Positions 1 to 6,048 of a DNA stretch of 7,583 nt are shown here, piece by piece (within the stretch, counting starts at the first letter, position 1; the number at the start of each line of letters is the position of its first letter). This DNA comes from Bacteroidales bacterium (GTDB lineage: Bacteria; Bacteroidota; Bacteroidia; Bacteroidales; P3): positions 1 to 7,583 of the forward strand of contig JALNVJ010000070.1 in the NCBI GenBank assembly GCA_023227645.1. Direction: 5' to 3'. A model generated the notes under the pieces. It saw nothing but the letters and a program-made list of their open reading frames with translations. It had not been told where the DNA came from and did no database searches. A program made the translations under genes and the position numbers.

Positions 1-183
1 CATTGCGTGAGCTCTTACCTCACATTTTCACCCTTACCCTATTACTAAGGCGGTTATTTTCTGTGGCACTTGCTGTCAATACACTAATGCATTGCCTACC
101 CGTTAGGTAGTATGGTGCTCTCTGTTGCCCAGACTTTCCTCTCGTAGAAATAAATCTACCAGCGATAGAACGAGAACTGCTTT
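1..183 (-). ncRNA. rnpB: RNase P RNA (rnpB), 3' part cut by window edge
   Basis: Catalytic RNA of ribonuclease P, which removes the 5' leader of pre-tRNAs together with the RnpA protein. Read on the minus strand, the conserved blocks occur in the right order: a P3-like hairpin (GTAGA/TCTAC) near 154-170, the CR-I block GAGAGGAAAGTCTGGGC at 143-127, the block containing AAGTGCCACAGAAAA with a following AACCGCC at 77-49, and the block GGTAAGGGTGAAAA followed by GAGGTAAGAGCTCACGC at 38-5. The molecule is usually about 350-400 nt, so the 3' half, including the strand that closes P1, lies off the left edge. The 5' end is set at about 183 from the -7 box at 190-197 and could be off by several bases. 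CR-I here reads AGTCTGGGC where the commonly quoted consensus is AGTCCGGGC; the change could be absorbed by a G-U pair. An open reading frame over this region is a by-product. Confidence 0.93.
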
Positions 184-189
184 GAGGTG

Positions 190-197
190 CAAAGGTA
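190..197 (-). promoter_or_regulatory. -7 box of the rnpB promoter
   Basis: The minus strand reads TACCTTTG, a full match to the Bacteroidota sigma-ABfr -7 consensus TAnnTTTG, placed a few bases before the predicted 5' end of rnpB. No good TTTG -33 element is visible at the usual distance of about 20 bases upstream; the DNA there is a run of A and T. Confidence 0.7.
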
Positions 198-305
198 GAA
201 AGAAATAAAATAGAAATATAAATAAAATGAGGAATAATTTGATTCAAAACAAGTATAAGATTACTAATATCAAGTTTAAGAAAATTAAATCAAAGACAGA
301 AATTA

Positions 306-393
306 CTGAGATGTACATCTCAAGATGCTAAGATGTACATCTCAAGACGCTAAGATGTGCATCTCAGTAAGCTAAGATGAACATCTTAGTCAT
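306..393. repeat. Four tandem 22-bp palindromic repeats
   Basis: Four head-to-tail units start at 306, 328, 350 and 372. The core of each is a palindrome of the form AGATGnnCATCT; unit 1 contains the perfect 14-bp palindrome GAGATGTACATCTC (308-321), and unit 4 contains CTAAGATG-AA-CATCTTAG (372-389). By eye, units 1 and 2 match at 20 of 22 positions, units 2 and 3 at 18, and units 3 and 4 at 17, so the array decays to the right. A period of 22 is not a multiple of three, so this is not a protein repeat, and it is close to two helical turns, which puts the dyads nearly on one face of the helix. There are no unique spacers, so it is not CRISPR. It lies between divergent rnpB and yggS. Function is unknown; an operator array, a dispersed intergenic repeat or a hairpin-forming element are all possible. 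Confidence 0.85.
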
Positions 394-446
394 TTCAAAC
401 AAAGAGATAGAAATTTAATCTTTGCTAATAATTATTTATCACTTGG

Positions 447-479
447 TTTAATTGATTTAATACTAGGTTTAATACTATT
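447..479. repeat. Short AT-rich direct repeats before yggS
   Basis: TTTAATACTA occurs at 456-465 and again at 468-477, a 12-base period, preceded by the related TTTAATTGA at 447-455 and followed by TTTTTACTAGAA near 478-489. This could be a minor regulator-binding cluster or slippage in AT-rich DNA. Apart from this cluster, the 22-bp array and the promoter boxes, nothing else was recognised in the spacer 198-552. Confidence 0.45.
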
Positions 480-525
480 TTTACTAGAATATGGGATAGT
501 TTATCTCTAGAATGAAAAAAAATCC

Positions 526-533
526 TAACTTTG
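526..533 (+). promoter_or_regulatory. -7 box of the yggS promoter
   Basis: TAACTTTG fully matches the Bacteroidota -7 consensus TAnnTTTG and ends 19 bases before the yggS start codon, giving a short leader of roughly a dozen bases. No convincing -33 TTTG is present at the expected spacing, and no Shine-Dalgarno sequence is seen, which is normal for this phylum. Confidence 0.65.
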
Positions 534-552
534 CATAATAATATTTGCATTT

Positions 553-1233
553 ATGGGTATTGTTGATAATATAAAATTAATTAGAGAGGAGATTCCTCAA
601 AATGTTAAACTGATTGCTGTTTCCAAAACTAAGCCTGTGGAAGATATTCTTGAGGTTTATAATTTTGGACATAAGGTTTTTGGTGAAAACAAACCTCAGG
701 AACTTAGAGATAAAGAAGCAGTTATGCCTAAGGATATTGAATGGCATTTTATAGGTCATCTTCAAACTAATAAAGTTAAGTATATTGCTCCTTTTGTATC
801 TCTTATTCATAGTGTTGATAGTTTGAAATTATTGAGTGAAATTAATAAAGAGGCCATTAAGAACGAAAGAATTATTGATTGTTTAATACAAATTGATATT
901 GCTCATGAAGAAACCAAATTTGGCTTATCGGAAAATCAAGCAAGGGAATTATTAAGTAGTGAAGAATTTCATACTATGAAAAATATAAGGATTTGTGGAC
1001 TTATGGGAATTGGCTCTATTACGGATGATAATAAGAAAACTCGTTCCGAATTTAAGGAGCTAAAATCTATTTTTCTTAGTTTAAAGCAAGCATTTTTCTT
1101 AACCCAAGAGTCTTTCTCCGAAATATCTATGGGTATGAGTTCCGATTATTCTTTAGCTATTGAAGAAGGTAGCACAATGGTTAGGGTTGGAAGTTCAATT
1201 TTTGGATCAAGAAACTATTTAAAGTTGCAGTAA
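553..1233 (+). CDS. yggS: YggS/PROSC-family PLP homeostasis protein
   Basis: Cytosolic pyridoxal 5'-phosphate-binding protein of the YggS/PLPBP (UPF0001) family, which buffers free PLP and affects vitamin B6 and amino-acid balance; no enzymatic reaction is established for the family. The fold is an alanine-racemase-like TIM barrel. Visible family motifs are AVSKTKP (residues 22-28, with K25 as the expected Schiff-base lysine), VFGENKPQE, WHFIGHLQTNK, the IHSVDS segment, IQIDIAHEETKFGL, GLMGIGS, and the C-terminal phosphate-binding stretch SMGMSSDYSLAIEEGST followed by VRVGSSIFG. Length is 226 residues, against 234 in E. coli. The ATG at 553 fits because the conserved AVSKTKP segment begins about 20 residues in and a -7 box lies just upstream. 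It is followed by 110 bases and a new promoter, so it is probably monocistronic. No clear terminator hairpin was seen behind it. Confidence 0.95.
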   Translation: MGIVDNIKLIREEIPQNVKLIAVSKTKPVEDILEVYNFGHKVFGENKPQELRDKEAVMPKDIEWHFIGHLQTNKVKYIAPFVSLIHSVDSLKLLSEINKEAIKNERIIDCLIQIDIAHEETKFGLSENQARELLSSEEFHTMKNIRICGLMGIGSITDDNKKTRSEFKELKSIFLSLKQAFFLTQESFSEISMGMSSDYSLAIEEGSTMVRVGSSIFGSRNYLKLQ

Positions 1234-1300
1234 TCAAGCATAAAGGGATATTTAGGAATAAAATTCTAGTCTTTATCGCTATTATATAGAATAAATTCAT

Positions 1301-1308
1301 TATTTTTG
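1301..1308 (+). promoter_or_regulatory. -7 box of the PUR-family gene promoter
   Basis: TATTTTTG matches TAnnTTTG and ends 35 bases before the ATG at 1344. No clear -33 element is seen. In DNA this AT-rich a single match could arise by chance, but the position is right and most other units in the window carry the same box. Confidence 0.55.
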
Positions 1309-1343
1309 CCTTTTAATTAACCAAAATACAATATTAGATTAAT

Positions 1344-1679
1344 ATGGAATCGACAAGAGAGAGAGACGAAGTGTATTCGAAAGCAGTTAAAGCAGGAAAA
1401 AGAACTTATTTCTTTGACGTTAAGGAAACCAAATCTGGTGACAAATATTTAACAATCACTGAAAGTAAACGTAAGTTTAATAATGAAGATGGTTCATTCA
1501 CTTATGAAAAGCATAAAATCTTTTTATATAAGGAAGATCACGACAAATTCATTCAAGCACTTCAGGGTGTTGTAAGTTATATTGAAACAGGTATTGAACC
1601 AGTCTTTGAAGAAGAAATTGATAACAGTAGTTTTTTAACAAGCAGTTTCGACGACTTCAGTTTTGATATTAAAGATTAA
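1344..1679 (+). CDS. PUR-family DNA/RNA-binding protein (DUF3276)
   Basis: Small cytosolic protein of the DUF3276/PUR-alpha-like family, found widely in Bacteroidota and in spirochaetes, where the Borrelia homologue BpuR binds DNA and RNA. The PUR repeat spans about residues 8-85: the segment VYSKAVKAGKRTYFFDVKET carries the first beta strands, followed by DKYLTITESKRKF, YEKHKIFLYKEDHDKF and a helix ending in VVSYIETG. These basic and aromatic beta strands are what binds nucleic acid in the family, and one repeat per chain implies dimerisation. Residues 86-111 form an acidic and serine-rich tail with no recognised domain. It has its own likely promoter and is followed by a terminator hairpin, so it is probably a single-gene unit, although some readthrough into parA is possible. 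The cellular target in this organism is unknown. Confidence 0.9.
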   Translation: MESTRERDEVYSKAVKAGKRTYFFDVKETKSGDKYLTITESKRKFNNEDGSFTYEKHKIFLYKEDHDKFIQALQGVVSYIETGIEPVFEEEIDNSSFLTSSFDDFSFDIKD

Positions 1680-1687
1680 TAAAACTC

Positions 1688-1715
1688 AAAGCTGTTCAAA
1701 AGGGACAGCTTTTTT
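1688..1715 (+). terminator. Rho-independent terminator after the PUR-family gene
   Basis: A 10-bp stem, AAAGCTGTTC (1688-1697) with GGACAGCTTT (1703-1712) including one T-G pair, has a five-base loop and runs into a stretch of six T ending at 1715. It begins 9 bases after the stop codon and ends 17 bases before the parA ATG, so it should separate the two units or act as a leaky attenuator. Confidence 0.85.
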
Positions 1716-1732
1716 ACTTACTAAAATTATAT

Positions 1733-2509
1733 ATGGGTAAAATTATTGCAATTGCAAATCAAAAAGGTGGCGTTGGGAAAACTACTACAGCAATTAATTT
1801 AAGTGCTGCATTAGCCGTGATGGAAAAGAAAACTCTTCTAATTGATGCAGATCCTCAAGCAAATGCTTCTTCTGGTTTAGGAATAATGCCAGAGGATGTT
1901 AATGTAAGCATTTATGAGTGTCTGATAGAAGGTGCTAACCCTAAGGATGCAATTCAAGAAAGTTCAACTCCCAACCTTGATGTTCTTCCAGCAAGAATTG
2001 ATCTTGTTGGTGCTGAAATTGAATTACCTAAACTTGAAGGAAGAGAATATAAAATGAAAGCCATAACTGATCAATTAAAAGATGATTATGACTTTATTAT
2101 TATTGACTGTTCACCATCACTAGGCTTAGTTACAATCAATGCATTAACAGCTGCAGATTCTGTTCTTATCCCTGTTCAATGTCAATATTTTGCACTTGAG
2201 GGATTAGGAAAACTTTTAAACACCATACGTATTGTTCAAACAAGATTAAATACAAATCTTGAGATTGAAGGAATTGTTTTAACAATGTTTGATTCACGAC
2301 TAAGACTAGCACGTCAGGTTGTTGAAGATGTAAAAAGTCACTTCGAACAAATGGTTTTTGACACTCTAATTTATAATAATACAAAGCTTGCTGAGGCTCC
2401 AAGTTATGGACAAAGTGCAATTATGTATGATGCCTCATGTACAGGAAGCGCTAACTACATTAGTCTTGCAAAAGAAGTAGTTAATAAAAACAAACCCAAA
2501 AATATATAA
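1733..2509 (+). CDS. parA: ParA/Soj chromosome-partitioning ATPase
   Basis: Deviant-Walker-A ATPase that dimerises on ATP, binds DNA non-specifically and moves ParB-parS complexes during chromosome segregation. The N-terminal P-loop is KGGVGKTTT (residues 11-19, with signature lysine K11 and catalytic lysine K16). Walker A' is LLIDADPQAN (D38, D40), and Walker B is FIIIDCSPSLG (D125). The C-terminal part has the basic patch SRLRLARQVV (residues 188-197), which matches the DNA-contacting region of Soj, and the conserved EAPSYGQSAIMYD. Length is 258 residues with no N-terminal helix-turn-helix, so this is the chromosomal Soj type rather than the P1/F plasmid type. parB starts 20 bases downstream, so they are one operon. 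No TAnnTTTG box was found in the 17 bases between the upstream terminator and the ATG; the promoter is unclear. Confidence 0.97.
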   Translation: MGKIIAIANQKGGVGKTTTAINLSAALAVMEKKTLLIDADPQANASSGLGIMPEDVNVSIYECLIEGANPKDAIQESSTPNLDVLPARIDLVGAEIELPKLEGREYKMKAITDQLKDDYDFIIIDCSPSLGLVTINALTAADSVLIPVQCQYFALEGLGKLLNTIRIVQTRLNTNLEIEGIVLTMFDSRLRLARQVVEDVKSHFEQMVFDTLIYNNTKLAEAPSYGQSAIMYDASCTGSANYISLAKEVVNKNKPKNI

Positions 2510-2529
2510 ATACGATTATCAACATATCT

Positions 2530-3423
2530 ATGGCAGCAAAAAAACAAGCATTAGGAAGAGGATTGGGGGCATTACTGCACAGTATGGAAACAGAAAATCC
2601 AGAAGTTGATTATGATAACTCAATTACTGCATCAATTGCTTTTATTCCAATTTCCAAAATTGAAGCAAACCCTCATCAACCAAGAAAAGAGTTTGACGAT
2701 AAAGCAATAGAAGAACTTTCTCAATCTATAAAAGAGCAAGGAGTAATTGTTCCTATCACAGTAACTAAAGGAGAAAAAAACAATTATATTCTTATTGCTG
2801 GTGAGCGTAGATTAAGAGCATCAAAGCATGCAGGATTGACAGAAATTCCAGCCTATATTCGAATTGCCACAAAGCACGAGATGATGGAAATGGCATTGGT
2901 AGAAAATATCCAAAGAGAAAACCTTAATGCAATTGAAATAGCATTATCACTACAAGCACTAATTGAAAGTTGTAATCTTACTCAAGAAAAGATGAGTGAG
3001 AAAATAGGCAAAAGTCGTTCATCAATAACCAATTATCTTCGCCTATTAAAACTTCCTGCAGCAATTCAAATTTCAATTCAAGAGGATAAAATTTCAATGG
3101 GACACGCAAGAGCCTTAATTAATCTTGAATCAGAACAAGAGCAACTAAATATTATGAGTCAAATAATTGATAGGGAGCTTTCTGTTCGTCAGGTTGAGGA
3201 AATGGTTTCAGAACTTAAAAACCCAACACCAATAAAAGTTAAGGGTGGAAAAAAAATAAAACCTCTACCAATATCACATATTGAATTTCAAAATAGTTTA
3301 TCAGATAAACTATCTACTAAAATAGAAATAAAGCGTTCTCAAAGAGGAAAAGGTGCAATAACTATCGAATTTTCAAATGACAAAGACTTCGAAAGAATAA
3401 TATCTATCTTAGAAGAAAAATAA
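2530..3423 (+). CDS. parB: ParB/Spo0J CTPase, parS-binding partition protein
   Basis: Centromere-binding protein that loads at parS, spreads as a CTP-dependent clamp and stimulates ParA. Domains in order: the N-terminal basic peptide KKQALGRGLGALL (residues 4-16) that contacts ParA; the ParB/Srx CTP-binding domain with NPHQPRKEF (47-55), GERRLRA (91-97) and ENIQREN (125-131), all intact; a central helix-turn-helix at about 149-176 (LTQEKMSEKIGKSRSSITNY) followed by LRLLKLP; the segment KISMGHARALI (187-197); a linker; and a short C-terminal dimerisation domain at about 247-297. Length is 297 residues, typical for chromosomal ParB. It is second in an operon with parA, and the next start codon is only 3 bases past its tandem TAA stops. 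No canonical parS palindrome was noticed in the window. Confidence 0.97.
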   Translation: MAAKKQALGRGLGALLHSMETENPEVDYDNSITASIAFIPISKIEANPHQPRKEFDDKAIEELSQSIKEQGVIVPITVTKGEKNNYILIAGERRLRASKHAGLTEIPAYIRIATKHEMMEMALVENIQRENLNAIEIALSLQALIESCNLTQEKMSEKIGKSRSSITNYLRLLKLPAAIQISIQEDKISMGHARALINLESEQEQLNIMSQIIDRELSVRQVEEMVSELKNPTPIKVKGGKKIKPLPISHIEFQNSLSDKLSTKIEIKRSQRGKGAITIEFSNDKDFERIISILEEK

Positions 3424-3426
3424 TAA

Positions 3427-4110
3427 ATGACCCTTAAAGAAGTTCTACTATCTATTTTTTTGCTTTTCTTGAGCCTTTGTGTCCAAGGACAGATTGAGAA
3501 TGATAGTATAGAAATCAAACCTATTAAGGATACTATACAAACTAAACTCTCACCAAAATATACAAAAGTTGAACTAGATTCAATAATGCAAGCTAAGCTT
3601 TCAATCAAGCCAGAAACATCTCCTATCCAAAAGGATTTAAAGATTAATAATCTAAAATTATATCATTCTCCAACTAGGGCGACCCTATATTCGTTATTGC
3701 CTGGACTAGGACAAATTTATAATAAACAAGCTTGGAAAGTTCCTATTATTTATGCAGCAGAGGGAGCTGTAGCCTATTTTGCTATCACTAATTATAAGGG
3801 AGCTCAGAAATTTAAGACAGAATATAAGCTCAGAGCAAATGGTATTGAAGAAGGAAGAAATCCAGACTATGAAAATTATCCAGACCAAAGTATTTTAAAT
3901 ATTTACTATGCTTATCAGAAAAACTTTGAACTAAGTATAATGGGAGGAGCCTTAGTTTATGTGTTCAATTTAGTGGATGCAATGGTATATGCCCACCTTT
4001 TCGATTACGACATCTCCCCTAACCTATCCCTAAACCTTAGTCCCTATTGTCTACCTTCTATATATTCAAGTCCAACAGTTGGATTGTCAATGAGATTTAA
4101 TCTAAAATAA
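3427..4110 (+). CDS. Exported DUF5683-family protein in the parAB operon
   Basis: Conserved Bacteroidota envelope protein of unknown function. The N-terminus is a Sec signal sequence (hydrophobic residues 6-19, likely cleavage near VQG-Q at 21-22). A variable polar linker follows to about residue 75. The DUF5683 core then begins with SPTRATLYSLLPGLGQIYN (81-99) and an adjoining KQAWKVP, the most conserved part of the family as I recall it. Two hydrophobic stretches (about 105-121 and 170-188, the second in GGALVYVFNLVDA) could be membrane segments or buried helices. The last 35 residues end in a strand-like, Asn-rich tail. The start lies 3 bases after parB, which implies co-transcription and probably translational coupling. 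Similar genes next to parAB are common in the phylum, so the link with segregation or envelope growth is plausible but unproven. No terminator was recognised behind it. Confidence 0.85.
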   Translation: MTLKEVLLSIFLLFLSLCVQGQIENDSIEIKPIKDTIQTKLSPKYTKVELDSIMQAKLSIKPETSPIQKDLKINNLKLYHSPTRATLYSLLPGLGQIYNKQAWKVPIIYAAEGAVAYFAITNYKGAQKFKTEYKLRANGIEEGRNPDYENYPDQSILNIYYAYQKNFELSIMGGALVYVFNLVDAMVYAHLFDYDISPNLSLNLSPYCLPSIYSSPTVGLSMRFNLK

Positions 4111-4172
4111 TTTTTATTATTTTCTTTTCTCCAATAAATTTTAAAATATAGTTTTTATACGGAAAATTGTTA

Positions 4173-4180
4173 TAAATTTG
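4173..4180 (+). promoter_or_regulatory. -7 box of the beta-barrel gene promoter
   Basis: TAAATTTG matches TAnnTTTG, 48 bases before the ATG at 4229. A T-rich stretch at 4152-4156 sits near the -33 position but is not a clean TTTG. This suggests that the beta-barrel gene is transcribed apart from the parAB operon, although upstream readthrough cannot be ruled out because no terminator is seen after 4110. Confidence 0.6.
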
Positions 4181-4228
4181 CCAAAGATAAGATCAAATAT
4201 TATTGTCTAACTAATTATAAATAACGTT

Positions 4229-4897
4229 ATGAAAAAAATTATTTTAACTGCAGTATTAGCATTAGGTATTGCATTTTCATCAAACGCACAGAGTTTTGGA
4301 TATGGAGTGCTTTTAGGAGGTAATATTTCTGGAATAAGAGAAGATCCAGATGAATTATATTTAGGATCTAAGTTTGGCTTTCAAATTGGAGCCTTTGCCG
4401 ATTATTATTTTTCTGAGAATGTTTTTATTAAAGGAGATCTATTTTTTATTACTAAAGGAGCTAAGAATGAAGCAACAGCGTTGGGAGTTACAATATTCAA
4501 CGATATTAATCCAATGTATTTTCAATTACCAATTGTAATTGGATATAGCTTAAATGCAAGCAAAGATATTAATATTAACTTTAGTTTAGGAGGTTATGCA
4601 GCTTATGGAATTGCTGGTAAATCAAAAACAAGAATTAAAGGATATGCAGGATTTGACAGAGACGAAACCATTTCTTACTTTAAAGAAACAAATGAACTCG
4701 ACTATTTATATTTAGGAAATAATAATAGATTTGATTATGGACTTCGTTTTGGAGTTGGAATGGATGTTAATAAACTATTATTCCTTTCTTTTGATTTTGA
4801 TTTAGGATTAGCTAATGTTTATAACGACCAATATATTGCAAAATACTATTCAAAACAAAACTACACCCTTGGCATATCACTTGGCTATAGAATTTAA
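4229..4897 (+). CDS. PorT-like outer-membrane beta-barrel protein
   Basis: Small outer-membrane protein of the beta-barrel superfamily common in Bacteroidota (OMP_b-brl type, often labelled PorT family). It has a clear Sec signal peptide with a basic start MKK, a hydrophobic core, and cleavage after SNA at residue 20 followed by Q. The mature part alternates polar and hydrophobic residues with recurring Gly-aromatic pairs (GVLLGGNISG, FGFQIGAFADYYF, IKGDLFF, YFQLPIVIGYSL, SLGGYAAYGI, YGLRFGVGMDV, SFDFDLGLANVY) and ends in YTLGISLGYRI, consistent with about eight strands and a C-terminal closing strand. At 222 residues the size fits an eight-stranded barrel. No ligand or specific role can be read from the sequence; the family label does not imply a role in type IX secretion. 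It is followed by a strong terminator and faces a convergent operon. Confidence 0.85.
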   Translation: MKKIILTAVLALGIAFSSNAQSFGYGVLLGGNISGIREDPDELYLGSKFGFQIGAFADYYFSENVFIKGDLFFITKGAKNEATALGVTIFNDINPMYFQLPIVIGYSLNASKDININFSLGGYAAYGIAGKSKTRIKGYAGFDRDETISYFKETNELDYLYLGNNNRFDYGLRFGVGMDVNKLLFLSFDFDLGLANVYNDQYIAKYYSKQNYTLGISLGYRI

Positions 4898-4922
4898 ACC
4901 GCTTTTAATTTATAGAACAGAA

Positions 4923-4962
4923 AAAACGACTTAATCCTTTATAATGTGGGTTAAGTCGTTTT
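4923..4962. terminator. Bidirectional terminator between convergent genes
   Basis: A 15-bp stem, AAAACGACTTAATCC (4923-4937) with GGGTTAAGTCGTTTT (4948-4962) including one T-G pair, encloses a 10-base loop. A T-rich tail follows on the plus strand (TTTT-A-TTTT), and the run of A at 4921-4926 gives T6 on the minus strand. It lies 25 bases past the barrel-gene stop and 50 bases past the stop of the minus-strand gene, so it can end transcription from both sides. Confidence 0.9.
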
Positions 4963-5012
4963 ATTTTGTGATACTACCTGCAGTTTCGTAAATGAAAATT
5001 CAGAGAATAATA

Positions 5013-6029
5013 TTAAAAATCAAAATACCAAAATTCAAACCCACCCATTAATGCTGCTCTTTTTCGCTTTCTTTCATAATAACAATTACTTAATCCTATT
5101 TCCTCTCGTCTTTTATTTATCTCTTCTTCATTTGGATAAACATCTGTAGGATTTAATGTCGGCTCATACCATACATAGTAAAGACTTGTTTTGTTTTTAT
5201 ATTTTTTACTATAACGATAGTTAATCTCCATTATCCTTGCATAATCTCTTGCTGATAAATTACCTTTCTTTACTTCCTCTAATAATTTACTAAGGTGTTT
5301 TTGGAATTTATCCTCCCTACATTTCTTTCTTGAACAATAATGATTATAGATAATATTAAACTGTGAACACCCTAAATATTTATATTTACTAATATGAAGG
5401 GTAGTTGAATCTTCAACTCCAATAATCCTATATGAAGGGAATCCATAAATATCAATCAAAGAGTCTACCTCACTAATGTATTTTTCATTTGCCTTAATCC
5501 AATCATTTCTTATATCCCACCTCAAAACAATATATTCGTTTCTATACCATTTTTGATCTTTATCTCTGATTATACGGTCAATATTTCTATATTTATCACA
5601 CAAAGCTTTATATTCCCAATTAACTCCTTTTATATACTCGTTTCTTAAAGAATCATAATCTCTATTAATAAAATTTCCCCACCATGGATATTTATGATAT
5701 TTTGAATATAGTTTTCTTGAGTTAATATAATCAATATGCACACCAAATCGAACAGCCTTTTTAAGAAAATGATATAAACTATTATCATCACCAATATAAG
5801 CGGATATTTGAGCAGCCATAATGCAATCTCTTGGAAAATTAAAAGAATAATTATCTAATACCATACGAAATTGTTCAATAGATTCTTTATACATTGAATC
5901 AAGCATTAGGTTCTCAGCCTTTGTTATCCCTCTTTGATATTCAATATAATTCTCCTGAGAATATAAATTTACAGAAAAAAATACTAAAAGTAAAAGAAAC
6001 ATAAATTTAGACTTCAGTGTCTTTACCAT
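5013..6029 (-). CDS. Secreted helical-repeat protein, probable DUF6624-like
   Basis: Not confidently recognised. It begins with a Sec signal peptide (MVKTLKSKFM, then a hydrophobic run, probable cleavage near LYSQ at residues 22-25), so it acts in the periplasm or outside the cell. Residues about 35-105 look like TPR-type helices (SMYKESIEQFRMVLDN, then MAAQISAYIGD and HFLKKAVRFG). From about residue 145 the pattern resembles the Bacteroidota DUF6624 domain: paired D/R/Q-rich helices, then NEKYISEVDSLIDIYGFPS (181-199), a central segment with IIYNH, the LLEEVKKGNLSARDYA helix (249-264), and the closing INKRREEIGL (304-313). That assignment is from memory of the pattern and is tentative. The protein is rich in Tyr, Trp and Lys/Arg. 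It lies 19 bases after the hydrolase gene and ends before the bidirectional terminator, so it is the second gene of a two-gene operon. No catalytic motif is visible. Confidence 0.75.
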   Translation of the reverse strand: MVKTLKSKFMFLLLLVFFSVNLYSQENYIEYQRGITKAENLMLDSMYKESIEQFRMVLDNYSFNFPRDCIMAAQISAYIGDDNSLYHFLKKAVRFGVHIDYINSRKLYSKYHKYPWWGNFINRDYDSLRNEYIKGVNWEYKALCDKYRNIDRIIRDKDQKWYRNEYIVLRWDIRNDWIKANEKYISEVDSLIDIYGFPSYRIIGVEDSTTLHISKYKYLGCSQFNIIYNHYCSRKKCREDKFQKHLSKLLEEVKKGNLSARDYARIMEINYRYSKKYKNKTSLYYVWYEPTLNPTDVYPNEEEINKRREEIGLSNCYYERKRKRAALMGGFEFWYFDF

Positions 6030-6048
6030 CAGTTTTATAGTTTATCAA

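Noticed and set aside
20..247. 75-residue open reading frame on the minus strand
   Set aside because: It lies across rnpB and its promoter; the RNA motifs explain the sequence and the peptide has no protein-like features.
306..393. CRISPR array or parS cluster
   Set aside because: Units are directly abutting without unique spacers and too short for CRISPR, and the AGATGnnCATCT dyad does not resemble the TGTTTCACGTGAAACA parS consensus. No cas genes are present.
1733..4110. Plasmid or phage partition module
   Set aside because: ParA lacks the N-terminal helix-turn-helix of large plasmid types, ParB is the chromosomal Spo0J type, and the flanks are housekeeping genes with rnpB, so a chromosomal locus is far more likely.
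4111..4228. Terminator after the DUF5683 gene
   Set aside because: The stretch is T-rich but no stable hairpin was found, so none is called; readthrough into the barrel gene stays possible.
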